Shown: positions 1 through 8,301, counted from the stretch's first letter. The stretch is DNA of 64,000 bases from Burkholderiaceae bacterium (GCA_027493945.1 JAOSJU010000001.1:2418001-2482000); one strand, 5' to 3'. The notes: generated by a model not told the origin, from the sequence alone. A program made the numbers and translations.

Positions 1-2
1 AA

Positions 3-329
3 GGCAACCGCGCGACGATCGACAAGTTCGTCAAGGTCACGCAGCGCGCCTTCGCCGCCTGCGTGAAGGAACCCGAACCCTGCGTGCAGGCGCTGGTCGA
101 CGCCAACGGGGCGCTGAAGTTCGACAACGAGTTCACCAACTGGAAGCTGGTCGAAGTGCTGATGAGCGACAAGTTCTCCCGCGAGATGGCGCTGGGCATC
201 CACGAAGACGGGCGGATGAAGGCGGACTACGAGCTGGTGAAGGAGTACATCGGGCTGGACAAGCCGTTCGATGTGAAGGCGGTGTACACGAACGAGTTCC
301 TCGATCGCTCGATCAAGATGCCAAAGTGA
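3..329 (+). CDS. ABC transporter substrate-binding protein, NitT/TauT type (3' end only)
   Basis: This is the C-terminal 108 residues of a protein that begins before the window; the reading frame is open from base 3 and ends with TGA. The segment (NRATIDKFVKVTQRAF, then a helix-rich tail ending DRSIKMPK) resembles the last helices of SsuA/THI5-type periplasmic binding proteins, which deliver small organic anions or pyrimidine precursors to an ABC permease. The ligand cannot be told from this fragment. The gene runs towards the palindromic region downstream and converges on the GNAT gene beyond it. The family call rests on general resemblance of a short piece. Confidence 0.6.
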   Translation, partial: GNRATIDKFVKVTQRAFAACVKEPEPCVQALVDANGALKFDNEFTNWKLVEVLMSDKFSREMALGIHEDGRMKADYELVKEYIGLDKPFDVKAVYTNEFLDRSIKMPK

Positions 330-344
330 TCTCCGCTGCGGCGG

Positions 345-764
345 CGGCGTTTGCGTCCCGACGGGCCGTGCGCGGGCGCCGCTTCGGGAACGGCTTCGGG
401 TCTCGGCGCTGCGAGGGGGCGCTGCCCGGCGGCGGAGCGTAGCGCTCGGGTGCGCCCCGGGGCGCTGTGCGGCTCGGCATGCGCCGGGCCGGTGCTGCGG
501 CCCCGCTTCGCGGGGCTTCCCTCGCCTCCCTCGGAATTCCGCACCCGCGGCCGACACGCGCTGCGCGCGTGACGGCGACGGGTCCCGCGGAATTCCTTTC
601 GGAAGCGCTCGGCTTGCACAGGCCCGGCGCATGCCGAGCCGCACAGCGCCCCGGGGCGCACCCGAGCGCTACGCCCCGCCGCCGGGCAGCGCCCCCTCGC
701 AGCGCCGAGACCCGAAGCCGTCCCCGAGGCTGCCCGCGCACGGCCCGTCGGGACGCAAACGCCG
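345..764. repeat. 420 bp imperfect palindrome (giant inverted repeat) between convergent genes
   Basis: The arm at 345-490 is repeated in reverse complement at 621-764, with only a few mismatches and one 2-base gap over about 145 bp. The outer 16 bases (345-360 and 749-764) pair perfectly. The symmetry continues inward: a GGAATTCCGC-type block near 533-542 is mirrored near 586-595. The centre is the perfect short palindrome CACGCGC-TGC-GCGCGTG region at 555-571. A further hairpin CCCCG-CTTCG-CGGGG lies at 501-515. This accounts for the whole gene-free stretch 330-814, where I see no convincing gene. It could be an insertion of non-autonomous mobile DNA or a folded bidirectional terminator. 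I see no clear target duplication. Confidence 0.9.
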
Positions 765-814
765 AACGAGGCTCCGATCCGCTGAAGGGGGGCGTCAGCC
801 GGCGGTTGCCCGGG

Positions 815-1705
815 TCAGCCCAGTTCGGGGCCGGCGACGAGGACGATGGGGGCGGGGTCGCCGGGGACTTTGCGCAGGCCGCGGATCATTCGGGTGAAGG
901 GGCGCTGGAAGGCGAAGCCGCGGGATTGGAGCCAGGGGAGCAGGTCGGCGTGGCGGTCGGTGAGGTCGAGGTAGACCGGGCCGTCGATGCTGGAGAGGGC
1001 GGCTTCGAGGAGCGCGCGGGCGGTCGCGGTGTCGGGGGCGAGCAGGGGACCGAGTTGGGTCGCCTCGCGGCCGTCGCGGCCGAAGACGAAGCCGGTGATG
1101 CGGCCGTCGCGTTCGGCTACGCGGGCGGCGTTCGGCAGGCGCGCGGCGAGCGAGCGCAGCAGCGCTTCGCGGTCGGCGCCGAAGGCCGGGCGATCGATGC
1201 GCAGGATTGCGGGCCAGTCGGCGTCGCGTGGTGGGCGCACGGCGATGGCTTCGGAGACCTCGGCGGTGCCGGGGCTGCGCGACCCGGATGCGGCGGCCGG
1301 CGCCTCGCGCCGATAGCGGCTGAATCGCCAGCAGTCGACGAACCCCAGCGGCAGGTAGATCGGGCGGCCGGCGGGCGTGGCGTCGAGGATCGCCGCGATG
1401 CCGCGCCACGCCAGTTCGTCGAGCGCGTGGGCGAGCAGCCGCGTCGCATAGCCGCGCCCGCGGAACTCGGGCAGCACCAGCACCATGCTCACCCACGCGA
1501 ACTCGCTGCCGTAGGGCAGCGCGGCCGCCGACGCGGCGAGTCGTTCGGTGCCCGAGGCATCGGCGGCGCGAATGCCCCGGGCGCGCCCCAGCGTGAGCAT
1601 CAGGCGCCAGTCGGCTTCGTTCTGGTTCCACGATGCCGAGGCCGACAGCGCGACCGCGTCGACGAGGTCGGCCACAGCCAGCCGCGCGACCTCAGTACTT
1701 GCCAT
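815..1705 (-). CDS. GNAT family N-acetyltransferase, tandem-domain (YitH-like)
   Basis: This 296-residue protein has an N-terminal GNAT fold: the motif-A segment VLPEFRGRGYATRLL at about residues 78-92 is the acetyl-CoA pyrophosphate-binding loop, followed by the typical F-x-x-x-GF region near YLPLGFVDCWRFSRY. A second, weaker GNAT-like half follows (about 155-290), as in YitH/Acetyltransf_18 proteins. The acceptor substrate is unknown. Its ATG lies inside the end of the upstream SDR gene (14 bp overlap), so it is the last gene of the minus-strand arm of the divergent catabolic cluster. Fold confident, role open. Confidence 0.85.
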   Translation of the reverse strand: MASTEVARLAVADLVDAVALSASASWNQNEADWRLMLTLGRARGIRAADASGTERLAASAAALPYGSEFAWVSMVLVLPEFRGRGYATRLLAHALDELAWRGIAAILDATPAGRPIYLPLGFVDCWRFSRYRREAPAAASGSRSPGTAEVSEAIAVRPPRDADWPAILRIDRPAFGADREALLRSLAARLPNAARVAERDGRITGFVFGRDGREATQLGPLLAPDTATARALLEAALSSIDGPVYLDLTDRHADLLPWLQSRGFAFQRPFTRMIRGLRKVPGDPAPIVLVAGPELG

Positions 1706-2732
1706 CTCGGGTCGAGAAGTGCGTTGGCTTTCCCAGGCTCGGCTGGCCGCGCTCGATCCAGTCGGCGATCCAGTCGATCATCGCGTCGATCGGCACGCGC
1801 GGCTTGCCGAACAGGCACTGCGATTCGGTGGTGTCTTCCAGCCACGCGGTGGGCGCTTCCTCGCCCACCAGCACCGGCTTGCGCCCGAAGCGCCTGCCGA
1901 ACTCGCCGGCGAGCCAGCGGATGCGGGTGTGCCGGGGCCCGGTGATGTTGATCGGCGACGTGGGCGTCGTGCAGTGCGCGAGCAGTCGCAGCGACTGTTC
2001 GTTCGCGTCGCCCTGCCAGATCACGTCGGCGTGGCCCATCGTGATGTCGAGCGGCGTGCCGCCGAACACCGCGGAGGCGACGTCGAAGAGCACGCCATAG
2101 CGCGTGTCGATCGCATAGGAGAGCCGCACCAGCCGGCCCGGCGTGCCGTACCTGTACGAGCCGTACTCGAACATCCGCTCGCGGCCGACGCAGGAGTTCG
2201 CATAGTCGCCTGCCGGCGGCATGGCCGGCGTGCGCTCGTCGGCGCCCGGGCCGTCCACAGGCACGAACGGATACACGCAGGCGGTGGAGAACGCGACGAT
2301 GCGCATCTCGCGGAACGTATCGGCCACCATCATCGGCACGCCGACGTTCATCATCCAGGTGAGCGATGCGTTGTCGGCGGCGCCGAACTTGTGCCCGGCC
2401 ATGAAGACCAGGTTGCGCACGCCGTCGCCCACGTTGGGCAGGCGCTCGAGCGCGGAACGGTCGAGCAGGTCGCAGGCGATGCATTCGACGCCGTGGCGCT
2501 CGAGCGAGGCGACCAGCGTCGGGTCGGAGAAGCGCGCGACGCCGATCACGCGGCGCCCGGGCGCGGCGCGGCGCGCCATGCGCGCCAGCGTCGGCCCCAT
2601 CTTGCCGCCGACGCCGAGCACCATGATGTCGCCGTCGACCTTCGCGAGGTCGGCGACCAGCGCCGGGGAGGGTTCGCTCATGAAGGTTTCGAGCGCCTCG
2701 ACGTCGTCGAAGCGCTTCGGCAGGGCGGACAT
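1692..2732 (-). CDS. NAD-dependent epimerase/dehydratase family protein (extended SDR)
   Basis: The 346-residue product has an N-terminal Rossmann dinucleotide-binding loop (GVGGKMG, about residues 40-46) and an extended-SDR layout with a FSTACVYPF strand and a substrate-side C-terminal half. The expected catalytic Tyr is present in GDYANSCVGRE, but the Lys four residues later is replaced by Cys, so classical SDR redox or epimerase chemistry may be altered. A GGAG ribosome site precedes the ATG. It lies 12 bp after the MetE-like gene and overlaps the GNAT gene, which implies co-transcription. The substrate is probably a sugar or polyol intermediate, judged from the sugar enzymes across the divergent promoter. 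Confidence 0.8.
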   Translation of the reverse strand: MSALPKRFDDVEALETFMSEPSPALVADLAKVDGDIMVLGVGGKMGPTLARMARRAAPGRRVIGVARFSDPTLVASLERHGVECIACDLLDRSALERLPNVGDGVRNLVFMAGHKFGAADNASLTWMMNVGVPMMVADTFREMRIVAFSTACVYPFVPVDGPGADERTPAMPPAGDYANSCVGRERMFEYGSYRYGTPGRLVRLSYAIDTRYGVLFDVASAVFGGTPLDITMGHADVIWQGDANEQSLRLLAHCTTPTSPINITGPRHTRIRWLAGEFGRRFGRKPVLVGEEAPTAWLEDTTESQCLFGKPRVPIDAMIDWIADWIERGQPSLGKPTHFSTRDGKY

Positions 2733-2744
2733 GTCGGTCTCCAG

Positions 2745-3761
2745 TTACCTCGTGTCGCGGGCCGCGATGCCTTCGAACCGGTCGCGGCCGGCGCGCAGCG
2801 CGCGGATCTTGGCGTCGGCAATCGAGCGCCCGAGCATCCAGAAGCCGCAATCGGGGTGGATGTATCGCACGCGGCCGGTGCCGAGCGTCTTCTCGGCGCG
2901 CTCGATCGCGCGGGCCACGTCGTCGGCGCTCTCGACGTCGGTCACCTTGATGTCCACCACGCCCAGCCCGAAGCCGATGCGCGGGTCGAGGTCGGCGAAC
3001 ACCGCGAGTTCTTCGGGCGGCCGGTGCGCGCATTCGAGCACCACGTGATCGGCGTGCAGCGCGTTCAGGTAGCGCACGAGCTTGTCCCAGCCGCCCTTCT
3101 GCACCGTCTGTCCGCCGTAGTTGCCGAAGCACAGGTGAACCGCTGGCGTGCCGGGCACCGCGTCGAGCACGCGGTTGATCGCGGAGGCCGCCCATTCCCA
3201 TTCTTCGGGGTGGCCGGGCAGGTTCGCCTCGTCGATCTGCACCACGTCGGCGTCGAGGTGGCGCACCTGCAAGGCCAGCACGTCGGCGAGCGCGTGCGCG
3301 AGCTCGGCGGTGTCGCGGTAGTGCCGGTCGATCAGCGTCTTGGCCAGCATGTGCGGGCCGGTGACGGTGAACTTGAACGGCCGGGTGGCGAGGGCCTTCG
3401 CGCGCGCGCAGGCGAGCGGCAGGTCGAGGCTGCCGTGGCCGAGCGGACCCACCACGGTGCCCGGCGGGCGGGTGCGGAACTTCATGTCGCTGTCCGATCG
3501 CCACGCGATCAGGTCGTCGAACGAGAAGCGCTGCGTGATGCCGTCCATCGGGCGAACGAAGTATTCGATCATCCCGTTGGTCTCGGGATGATCGATGTCG
3601 AAACGGTACAGCTCGCCGTCGCAGACCGGGTCGACGCCGACCCGCTCCTGGATGCCGATCACCACGCGCGTGGCGTCGAGCAGCGCCTGTTCGGAGGGGC
3701 TCGCGACGAGCCAGTCGGGCACCGGATAGGAGCCGACGACGGTGGTCTTGATCCCGGGCAT
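2745..3761 (-). CDS. Cobalamin-independent methionine synthase-like (MetE C-terminal domain) protein
   Basis: At 338 residues this corresponds only to the catalytic C-terminal barrel of MetE (the full enzyme is about 750). The barrel starts with TTVVGSYPVPDWL and keeps the DGE motif. The zinc-ligand pattern of MetE is recognisable: His and Cys in VHLCFGNYGG, a Glu in LECAHR, and Cys in HPDCGFW near the C-terminus. Such single-domain core MetE proteins transfer methyl groups from varied donors or act in catabolic clusters; the partner is unknown. It is the first gene of the minus-strand operon and reads away from the Gfo/Idh/MocA operon. Methyl transfer is plausible, but methionine synthesis is not implied. 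Confidence 0.8.
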   Translation of the reverse strand: MPGIKTTVVGSYPVPDWLVASPSEQALLDATRVVIGIQERVGVDPVCDGELYRFDIDHPETNGMIEYFVRPMDGITQRFSFDDLIAWRSDSDMKFRTRPPGTVVGPLGHGSLDLPLACARAKALATRPFKFTVTGPHMLAKTLIDRHYRDTAELAHALADVLALQVRHLDADVVQIDEANLPGHPEEWEWAASAINRVLDAVPGTPAVHLCFGNYGGQTVQKGGWDKLVRYLNALHADHVVLECAHRPPEELAVFADLDPRIGFGLGVVDIKVTDVESADDVARAIERAEKTLGTGRVRYIHPDCGFWMLGRSIADAKIRALRAGRDRFEGIAARDTR

Positions 3762-3809
3762 GGGTGTGGCCCCGCTGCTGAGCTATGTTAACCAGATGGT
3801 GAGAAATCG

Positions 3810-3838
3810 ATGGTATCGCGGCCCCCGGCACGCTTCAA
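3810..3838 (-). promoter_or_regulatory. Candidate sigma-70 promoter for the MetE-like/SDR/GNAT operon with downstream GTTAAC half-site
   Basis: Read on the minus strand, a -35-like TTGAAG (3838-3833) and a -10-like TACCAT (3815-3810) are separated by 17 bp. A GTTAAC site at 3787-3792 lies just downstream, where it could block transcription. The same core lies in the facing promoter, so one regulator may control both arms. Inferred from sequence match only. Confidence 0.45.
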
Positions 3839-3844
3839 GTTCTC

Positions 3845-3889
3845 TTGACGCTGCACGGGCCGGGGTCGTAGACTAGTTAACCAACGAGT
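3845..3889 (+). promoter_or_regulatory. Sigma-70 promoter overlapped by a palindromic operator, upstream of the Gfo/Idh/MocA operon
   Basis: TTGACG (3845-3850) and TAGACT (3869-3874) are separated by 18 bp, a good -35/-10 pair. From 3872 to 3889 there is an imperfect palindrome of the form ACTnGTTnnnnAACnAGT with GTTAAC at 3876-3881, covering the -10 edge and the start point. The geometry suggests repression. The GT..AC core fits GntR-type operators, but no GntR gene is in the window and the nearby AraC protein could instead be involved. Confidence 0.55.
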
Positions 3890-3908
3890 TACAAAACGGG
3901 CTGCGCCA

Positions 3909-5060
3909 ATGGGCACGCAACGACTCGGCATCGTGATGCACGGCGTCACTGGCCGCATGGGAATGAACCAGCACCTGATCCGCTCGATCAGGGCGATCCG
4001 CGAGCAGGGCGGCGTGAAGCTCGCCAACGGCGATCGGGTGATGCCCGACCCGATTCTCGTCGGGCGCGGCGCCGAGCGCATGGAGGCGCTGGCGAAGGCG
4101 CACGGCGGACTGCGCTGGAGTACCGATCTCGACCGCGCGCTGGCCGACCCGCAGGACACGGTGTTCTTCGATGCCGCCACCACGCAGATGCGCCCGGCGC
4201 TGGTGAAGAAGGCGATCGCCGCCGGCAAGCACGTCTATTGCGAGAAGCCTTCGGCGACCAACCTCGCCGAGGCGATGGAGATCTACGAGGCTGCGCGCAA
4301 GGCCGGCGTGAAGCACGGCGTGGTGCAGGACAAACTGTGGCTGCCGGGGCTGCTGAAGCTGAAGATGCTGATCGACTCGGGCTACTTCGGCCGCATCCTG
4401 TCGGTGCGCGGCGAGTTCGGCTACTGGGTGTTCGAAGGAGACCTGCAGCCGGCGCAGCGCCCGTCGTGGAACTACCGCCGGGAAGACGGCGGCGGCATCA
4501 TCCTCGACATGCTGTGTCACTGGCGCTACGTGGTCGACAGCCTGTTCGGCGAAGTGAAGAGCGTCTCGTGCCTGGGCGCTACCCACATCCCGCAGCGCCG
4601 GGACGAAAACGGCAAGCCGTATGCGGCCACCGCCGACGACGCGGCCTACGCCACCTTCGTCACCGACCAGGGCGTGATCGCGCACTTCAACAGTTCGTGG
4701 TGCGTGCGCGTGCGCCGCGACGACCTGCTCACGCTGCAGGTCGACGGCACGCACGGATCGGCCGTCGCGGGCCTGCGCGAATGCCGCACGCAGCCGCGCG
4801 TGAACACGCCCAAGCCGGTCTGGAATCCCGACCTGCCGCAGCCGATCGACTTCTTCGCAGGCTGGCAGGAAGTGCCCGACAGCGTCGCCTTCGACAACGC
4901 GTTCAAGGCGCAGTGGGAGCTGTTCATTCGCCACGTGGTCGAAGACGCGCCGTTCCCGTGGAACCTGCGCGAGGGCGCCAAGGGCGTGCAATTGGTCGAG
5001 GCCGGGCTGCAGTCGTGGCGCGAGCGCCGCTGGGTCGACCTCGGCGCGCTGCCTGCGTGA
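3909..5060 (+). CDS. Gfo/Idh/MocA family oxidoreductase
   Basis: This 383-residue NAD(P)-dependent dehydrogenase has an N-terminal Rossmann segment ([12 protein letters not shown], residues 5-16, so a variant GxxGxxG). The family signature EKPSATN (about residues 115-121) carries the conserved Lys of the EKP motif. Its C-terminal alpha/beta domain includes [12 protein letters not shown], where the DxxxH pair is typical for the catalytic site. These enzymes oxidise a hydroxyl on sugars, inositols or related polyols. It is the first gene of a three-gene plus-strand operon (12 bp before the DUF993 gene). The substrate is not deducible. Start chosen at the first in-frame ATG after the promoter/operator. 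Confidence 0.9.
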   Translation: MGTQRLGIVMHGVTGRMGMNQHLIRSIRAIREQGGVKLANGDRVMPDPILVGRGAERMEALAKAHGGLRWSTDLDRALADPQDTVFFDAATTQMRPALVKKAIAAGKHVYCEKPSATNLAEAMEIYEAARKAGVKHGVVQDKLWLPGLLKLKMLIDSGYFGRILSVRGEFGYWVFEGDLQPAQRPSWNYRREDGGGIILDMLCHWRYVVDSLFGEVKSVSCLGATHIPQRRDENGKPYAATADDAAYATFVTDQGVIAHFNSSWCVRVRRDDLLTLQVDGTHGSAVAGLRECRTQPRVNTPKPVWNPDLPQPIDFFAGWQEVPDSVAFDNAFKAQWELFIRHVVEDAPFPWNLREGAKGVQLVEAGLQSWRERRWVDLGALPA

Positions 5061-5072
5061 CAGGGGGCGCCG

Positions 5073-6251
5073 ATGCCCACGCTGGTCCTGCCCGCCGCCG
5101 ACGGCTCGCTCGCGCGGTTCACGCTGTCCGCGCCGAAGGGCTACCCGCAGCGCGCGGCTGGCGCGTTCGATCGCGTCGCCTATTCGGCGGCGCACGTGGT
5201 CGCCGATCCGCTGTCTCCGGTCGATCCGTGGATCGGCTGCGCGATCGACTGGGACACGACGATCGCGTATCGCAAGCGCCTGTGGTCGCTGGGCCTGGGC
5301 GTGGCCGAGGCGATGGACACCGCGCAACGCGGCATGGGGCTCGACTGGCCCACTTCGCTCGAACTGATCCGCCGCTCGATCGACGCGGCGCGCGACCACC
5401 CGGGCGCGCGGGTCGCCTCGGGCTGCGGCACCGACCATGTGGCCCCGAATCCGTCGATGTCGATCGACGCGGTCGTCGCCGCCTACGAACAGCAGATGGA
5501 GGCGATCGAGGCGCTCGGCGGACGGCTGATCCTGATGGCGAGCCGCGCGCTCGCCGCCTGCGCGAAATCGCCCGACGACTACGGCCGCGTCTACGACCGG
5601 CTGCTGTCGCAGGTGCGCGAGCCGGTGATCATTCACTGGCTGGGCGACATGTTCGACCCGGCGCTGGCCGGTTACTGGGGCCACGCCGATCCGCTGTCGG
5701 CGATGGACGTCGCAGTCGACATCCTGAACCGCAACGCCTCTCGCGTCGACGGCGTGAAGATCTCGCTGCTCGACAAGGACAAGGAAATCGCGATGCGCAG
5801 GCGCCTCGCGCCCGGCATCCGCATGTACACCGGCGACGACTTCAACTTCGCGGAATTGATCGCGGGCGACGAGCACGGCCATTCGGACGCGCTGCTCGGC
5901 ATCTTCGATGCGATCGCGCCGGCGGCCTCGGCGGCGCTCAGCGCGCTCGCCGCCGGCGCGCTCGCGCGCTTTCACGAGATCCTCGGGCCGACGGTGCCGC
6001 TGTCGCGCCACATCTTCTGCGCGCCGACGCGCTTCTACAAGACCGGCGTGGTCTTCATGGCGTGGCTCAACGGCCACCAGGATCACTTCGTGATGGTGGG
6101 CGGCCAGCAGTCGACGCGAAACATCCGCCACCTGGCGGAGCTGTTCCGGCTCGCCGACGCGGCCGGCCTGCTCGAAGATTCCGATCGCGCCTGCGCGCGG
6201 ATGGCGCAGCTGCTGGCCACGCAGGGCATCGACGCGCGGGTGACGAAGTGA
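5073..6251 (+). CDS. Dihydrodipicolinate synthase family protein (DUF993)
   Basis: The 392-residue protein matches the DUF993 branch of the DHDPS/N-acetylneuraminate lyase TIM-barrel superfamily, whose members make or break C-C bonds of keto acids through a Lys Schiff base. The Lys in RVDGVKISLLDKDKEI (about residues 225-230) is the best candidate. Landmarks include IGCAIDWDTTIAYRKRLW, a conserved GTDHV and PVIIHWLGDMFDP. A purine-rich CAGGGGG site precedes the ATG. It overlaps the next gene by 4 bp (GTGA). In this context it probably cleaves the keto intermediate made by the upstream dehydrogenase; this is inference. Confidence 0.85.
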   Translation: MPTLVLPAADGSLARFTLSAPKGYPQRAAGAFDRVAYSAAHVVADPLSPVDPWIGCAIDWDTTIAYRKRLWSLGLGVAEAMDTAQRGMGLDWPTSLELIRRSIDAARDHPGARVASGCGTDHVAPNPSMSIDAVVAAYEQQMEAIEALGGRLILMASRALAACAKSPDDYGRVYDRLLSQVREPVIIHWLGDMFDPALAGYWGHADPLSAMDVAVDILNRNASRVDGVKISLLDKDKEIAMRRRLAPGIRMYTGDDFNFAELIAGDEHGHSDALLGIFDAIAPAASAALSALAAGALARFHEILGPTVPLSRHIFCAPTRFYKTGVVFMAWLNGHQDHFVMVGGQQSTRNIRHLAELFRLADAAGLLEDSDRACARMAQLLATQGIDARVTK

Positions 6252-7105
6252 TTGCGCCGCCGCGCGCCGAACTGCTGTCGCTGAACACCGCGACGGTGCG
6301 CGAGCAGTGGAACCTGCGCCAGATGATCGAGGGCTGCGCGCGCCACGGCATCCGCGGCATCTCGCCTTGGCGCGACAAGCTCGGCGAACTCGGCGCGGCC
6401 GAGGCCGCACGGCTGATCCGCCAGCACGAGCTCGCCGTCACCGGCCTGTGCCGCGGCGGCATGTTTCCGGCGGCCGACGCCGCCGGCCGTCGCGCGGCAA
6501 TCGACGACAACTGGCGCGCGATCGACGACGCGGCGACGATCGGCGCGCGCTGCCTGGTGCTGGTGGTGGGCGGCATCCCCGCCGGCTCGAAAGACCTCGC
6601 CGGCGCGCGCCAGATGGTGATCGACGGCATCGCGGCGGTGCTCGATCACGCGCGCGCGAGCCGCGTGCCGCTGGCGATCGAGCCGCTGCACCCGATGTAC
6701 TGCGCCGACCGCGCCTGCGTGAACACGCTCGACCAAGCGCTCGACATCTGCGACGCGCTCGATCCGGCGCCGCCGGGCGCGTCACCGTCGGGCGCGATCG
6801 GCGTCGCGGTCGACGCCTATCATGTCTGGTGGGATCCGAACCTGCCGCGCGCGCTCGAACGCGCGCGCCCCGAGCGGCTGCTCGCGTATCACATCTGCGA
6901 CTGGCTGGTGCCCACCACCGACCTGCTGCTCGATCGCGGCATGATGGGCGACGGCGTGATCGACCTGCCGGCGCTACGTGCGCGGCTGGAGGGGAGCGGC
7001 TATCGCGGCTTTCATGAGGTGGAGATCCTGTCGACCCGGTGGTGGCAGCGCGATCCGGACGAGGTGCTGCGGATCGTGCGCGAGCGGCATTTGCGCTGCA
7101 GTTGA
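6248..7105 (+). CDS. Sugar phosphate isomerase/epimerase family protein (xylose isomerase-like TIM barrel)
   Basis: The 285-residue product begins with a GTG that overlaps the stop of the DUF993 gene, giving VIAPPRAELLSLNTATV. Metal-binding positions of the AP-endonuclease-2/xylose-isomerase barrel are visible: Glu in AIEPLHPMY, Asp and His in DAYHVWWDPN, His in YHICDW and Glu in HEVEIL. Such enzymes isomerise or epimerise keto/aldo sugars or inositol derivatives. It closes the three-gene operon. The set dehydrogenase, aldolase-like protein and isomerase resembles inositol- or ketosugar-type catabolism without matching a named pathway. Confidence 0.88.
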   Translation: MIAPPRAELLSLNTATVREQWNLRQMIEGCARHGIRGISPWRDKLGELGAAEAARLIRQHELAVTGLCRGGMFPAADAAGRRAAIDDNWRAIDDAATIGARCLVLVVGGIPAGSKDLAGARQMVIDGIAAVLDHARASRVPLAIEPLHPMYCADRACVNTLDQALDICDALDPAPPGASPSGAIGVAVDAYHVWWDPNLPRALERARPERLLAYHICDWLVPTTDLLLDRGMMGDGVIDLPALRARLEGSGYRGFHEVEILSTRWWQRDPDEVLRIVRERHLRCS

Positions 7106-7189
7106 ACTTGCGGCGCGGTCAACGAATCAGCGCGGCGCATGAGCAGCCCTGTGGCATAGAATGCGGAATCAGCCACGGATCGTCTCAAC

Positions 7190-8038
7190 ATGCCGGATCG
7201 CCTGTCGAACCTGCTCACCCGTTTCAGCGTCGCTGCGCACGTGGATCGCAGCGGCGTGCTGCAGCAGGCAGCCTCGTTCGACGAGGCCCGCGATACGGGA
7301 CGCCTGCACCTGTTGCGCAGCGGATCGGCCCAGGTGCTGCACGAGGGCTGGACGCCGCTGAAGCTGTCGCGGCCGAGCCTGTTGTTCTATCCGCGGCCGT
7401 TTCCTCACCGGCTGCAGCCCGAGCCGGGGCCGGCGGTCAGCTTCGTCAGCGCGGCGATCCGCTTCGATGGAGGTTCGGTCAGCCCGCTCGCGGCGGCGTT
7501 GCCGCCGCTGCTGGTGCTGCCGCTGGAGGCGCTCACCGACGCGCGCGCCACGCTCGGTCAGCTGTTCGACGAGGCCGATGCAGCGCGCTGCGGCCGCAGC
7601 ATCGCGCTCGACCGGCTGTGCGATCTGCTGCTGGTGCAGGTGCTGCGGCACGTGATCGACCGTTCGCTCGCCAACAGCGGCATGCTGGCCGGCCTCGCCG
7701 ATGCGCGGCTGTGCAAGGCGCTCACGCTGCTGCACGACCAGCCGCAGCGCGACTGGCGCCTCGAAGACCTCGCCGCGCGCGCCGGCATGTCGCGCGCGCG
7801 TTTTGCTGCGCGCTTCAAGCAGGTGGTCGGCATCGCGCCCGGCGAATACCTCACCCGCTGGCGCATCAGTCTCGCGCAGCATCTGCTGCAGCAGGGGCGC
7901 CCGGTGAAAGAGGTGGCGGGCGAAGTCGGCTACGCCAGTCCCGCAGCGCTTGGCAGGGTGTTCGCCACGCGCACCGGCGCTACGCCGAAGGCCTGGGCGC
8001 ACACGCGCAACCAGGCGACGGCGTCCGGATCGGAGTAG
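7190..8038 (+). CDS. AraC family transcriptional regulator (AraC-type cupin N-terminus)
   Basis: The 282-residue protein carries a cupin_6-like sensor (LLRSGSAQVLHEGW, then a YPRPFPHRLQP strand) and a C-terminal double helix-turn-helix: RLEDLAARAGMSRARFAARFKQVVGIAPGEYLTRWRI is followed by PVKEVAGEVGYASPAALGRVF (about residues 195-270). A TAGAAT -10-like box lies about 30 bp before the ATG. It sits 84 bp downstream of the catabolic operon and may regulate it. The TA of its TAG stop is the target duplication of the adjoining MITE and the final G is the first base of that element. Without the insertion the frame would end at the same place with TAA. Confidence 0.9.
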   Translation: MPDRLSNLLTRFSVAAHVDRSGVLQQAASFDEARDTGRLHLLRSGSAQVLHEGWTPLKLSRPSLLFYPRPFPHRLQPEPGPAVSFVSAAIRFDGGSVSPLAAALPPLLVLPLEALTDARATLGQLFDEADAARCGRSIALDRLCDLLLVQVLRHVIDRSLANSGMLAGLADARLCKALTLLHDQPQRDWRLEDLAARAGMSRARFAARFKQVVGIAPGEYLTRWRISLAQHLLQQGRPVKEVAGEVGYASPAALGRVFATRTGATPKAWAHTRNQATASGSE

Positions 8039-8301
8039 GGCGTGTTCACACTACGATCGCCCCGCGCCGGGGTCTGCCGGGCCGCCAAACGAGGCGCCGG
8101 CGACGCGCGTGGCGGTGCCACGCAAGGAGCCGGCAACGAAGTGTGGCGGCCCGGCAGACCCCGGCCCGGAGGGTGAGTGCGAAAAAAGCGCGCACTCCGC
8201 GTTGCAAATGCTCGCCGTGGCCCCTCCACGGCTGCGCTTTGCGCCTTGATTGCGCGCTTTTTTCGGACTCACGCGGGGGCGATCGTAGTGTGAACACGCC
8301 C
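8038..8301. mobile_element. MITE-like element, 264 bp, with TA duplication and three nested stems
   Basis: The ends are inverted repeats of about 29 bp, 8038-8066 (starting GGGCGTGTTCACACTACG) and 8272-8301, differing by one C/G in a run. They are flanked by TA on both sides (8036-8037 and 8302-8303), as expected for IS630/Tc1-mariner-type movement. Inside are two further inverted repeats: a perfect 21 bp pair 8067-8087/8144-8164, and a 22 bp pair 8173-8194/8251-8272 with one mismatch. Each loop holds a small extra hairpin (GCGTGG/CCACGC and CCGTGG/CCACGG). There is no open frame for a transposase. The family assignment is inference from the TA duplication. Confidence 0.85.

Noticed and set aside
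467..1945. A 492-codon plus-strand open frame across the palindrome and the GNAT gene
   Set aside because: Composition is Arg/Ala/Gly-rich with no family resemblance; it is an antisense shadow of the GNAT gene and the GC-rich palindrome.
1548..3791. A 747-codon plus-strand frame antisense to the SDR and MetE-like genes
   Set aside because: No motifs; both minus-strand frames beneath it have clear families, start sites and catalytic residues. High GC makes such shadow frames common.
7106..7189. Possible small RNA or terminator between the isomerase gene and araC
   Set aside because: No stable hairpin followed by a T run could be seen; only a TAGAAT box stands out.
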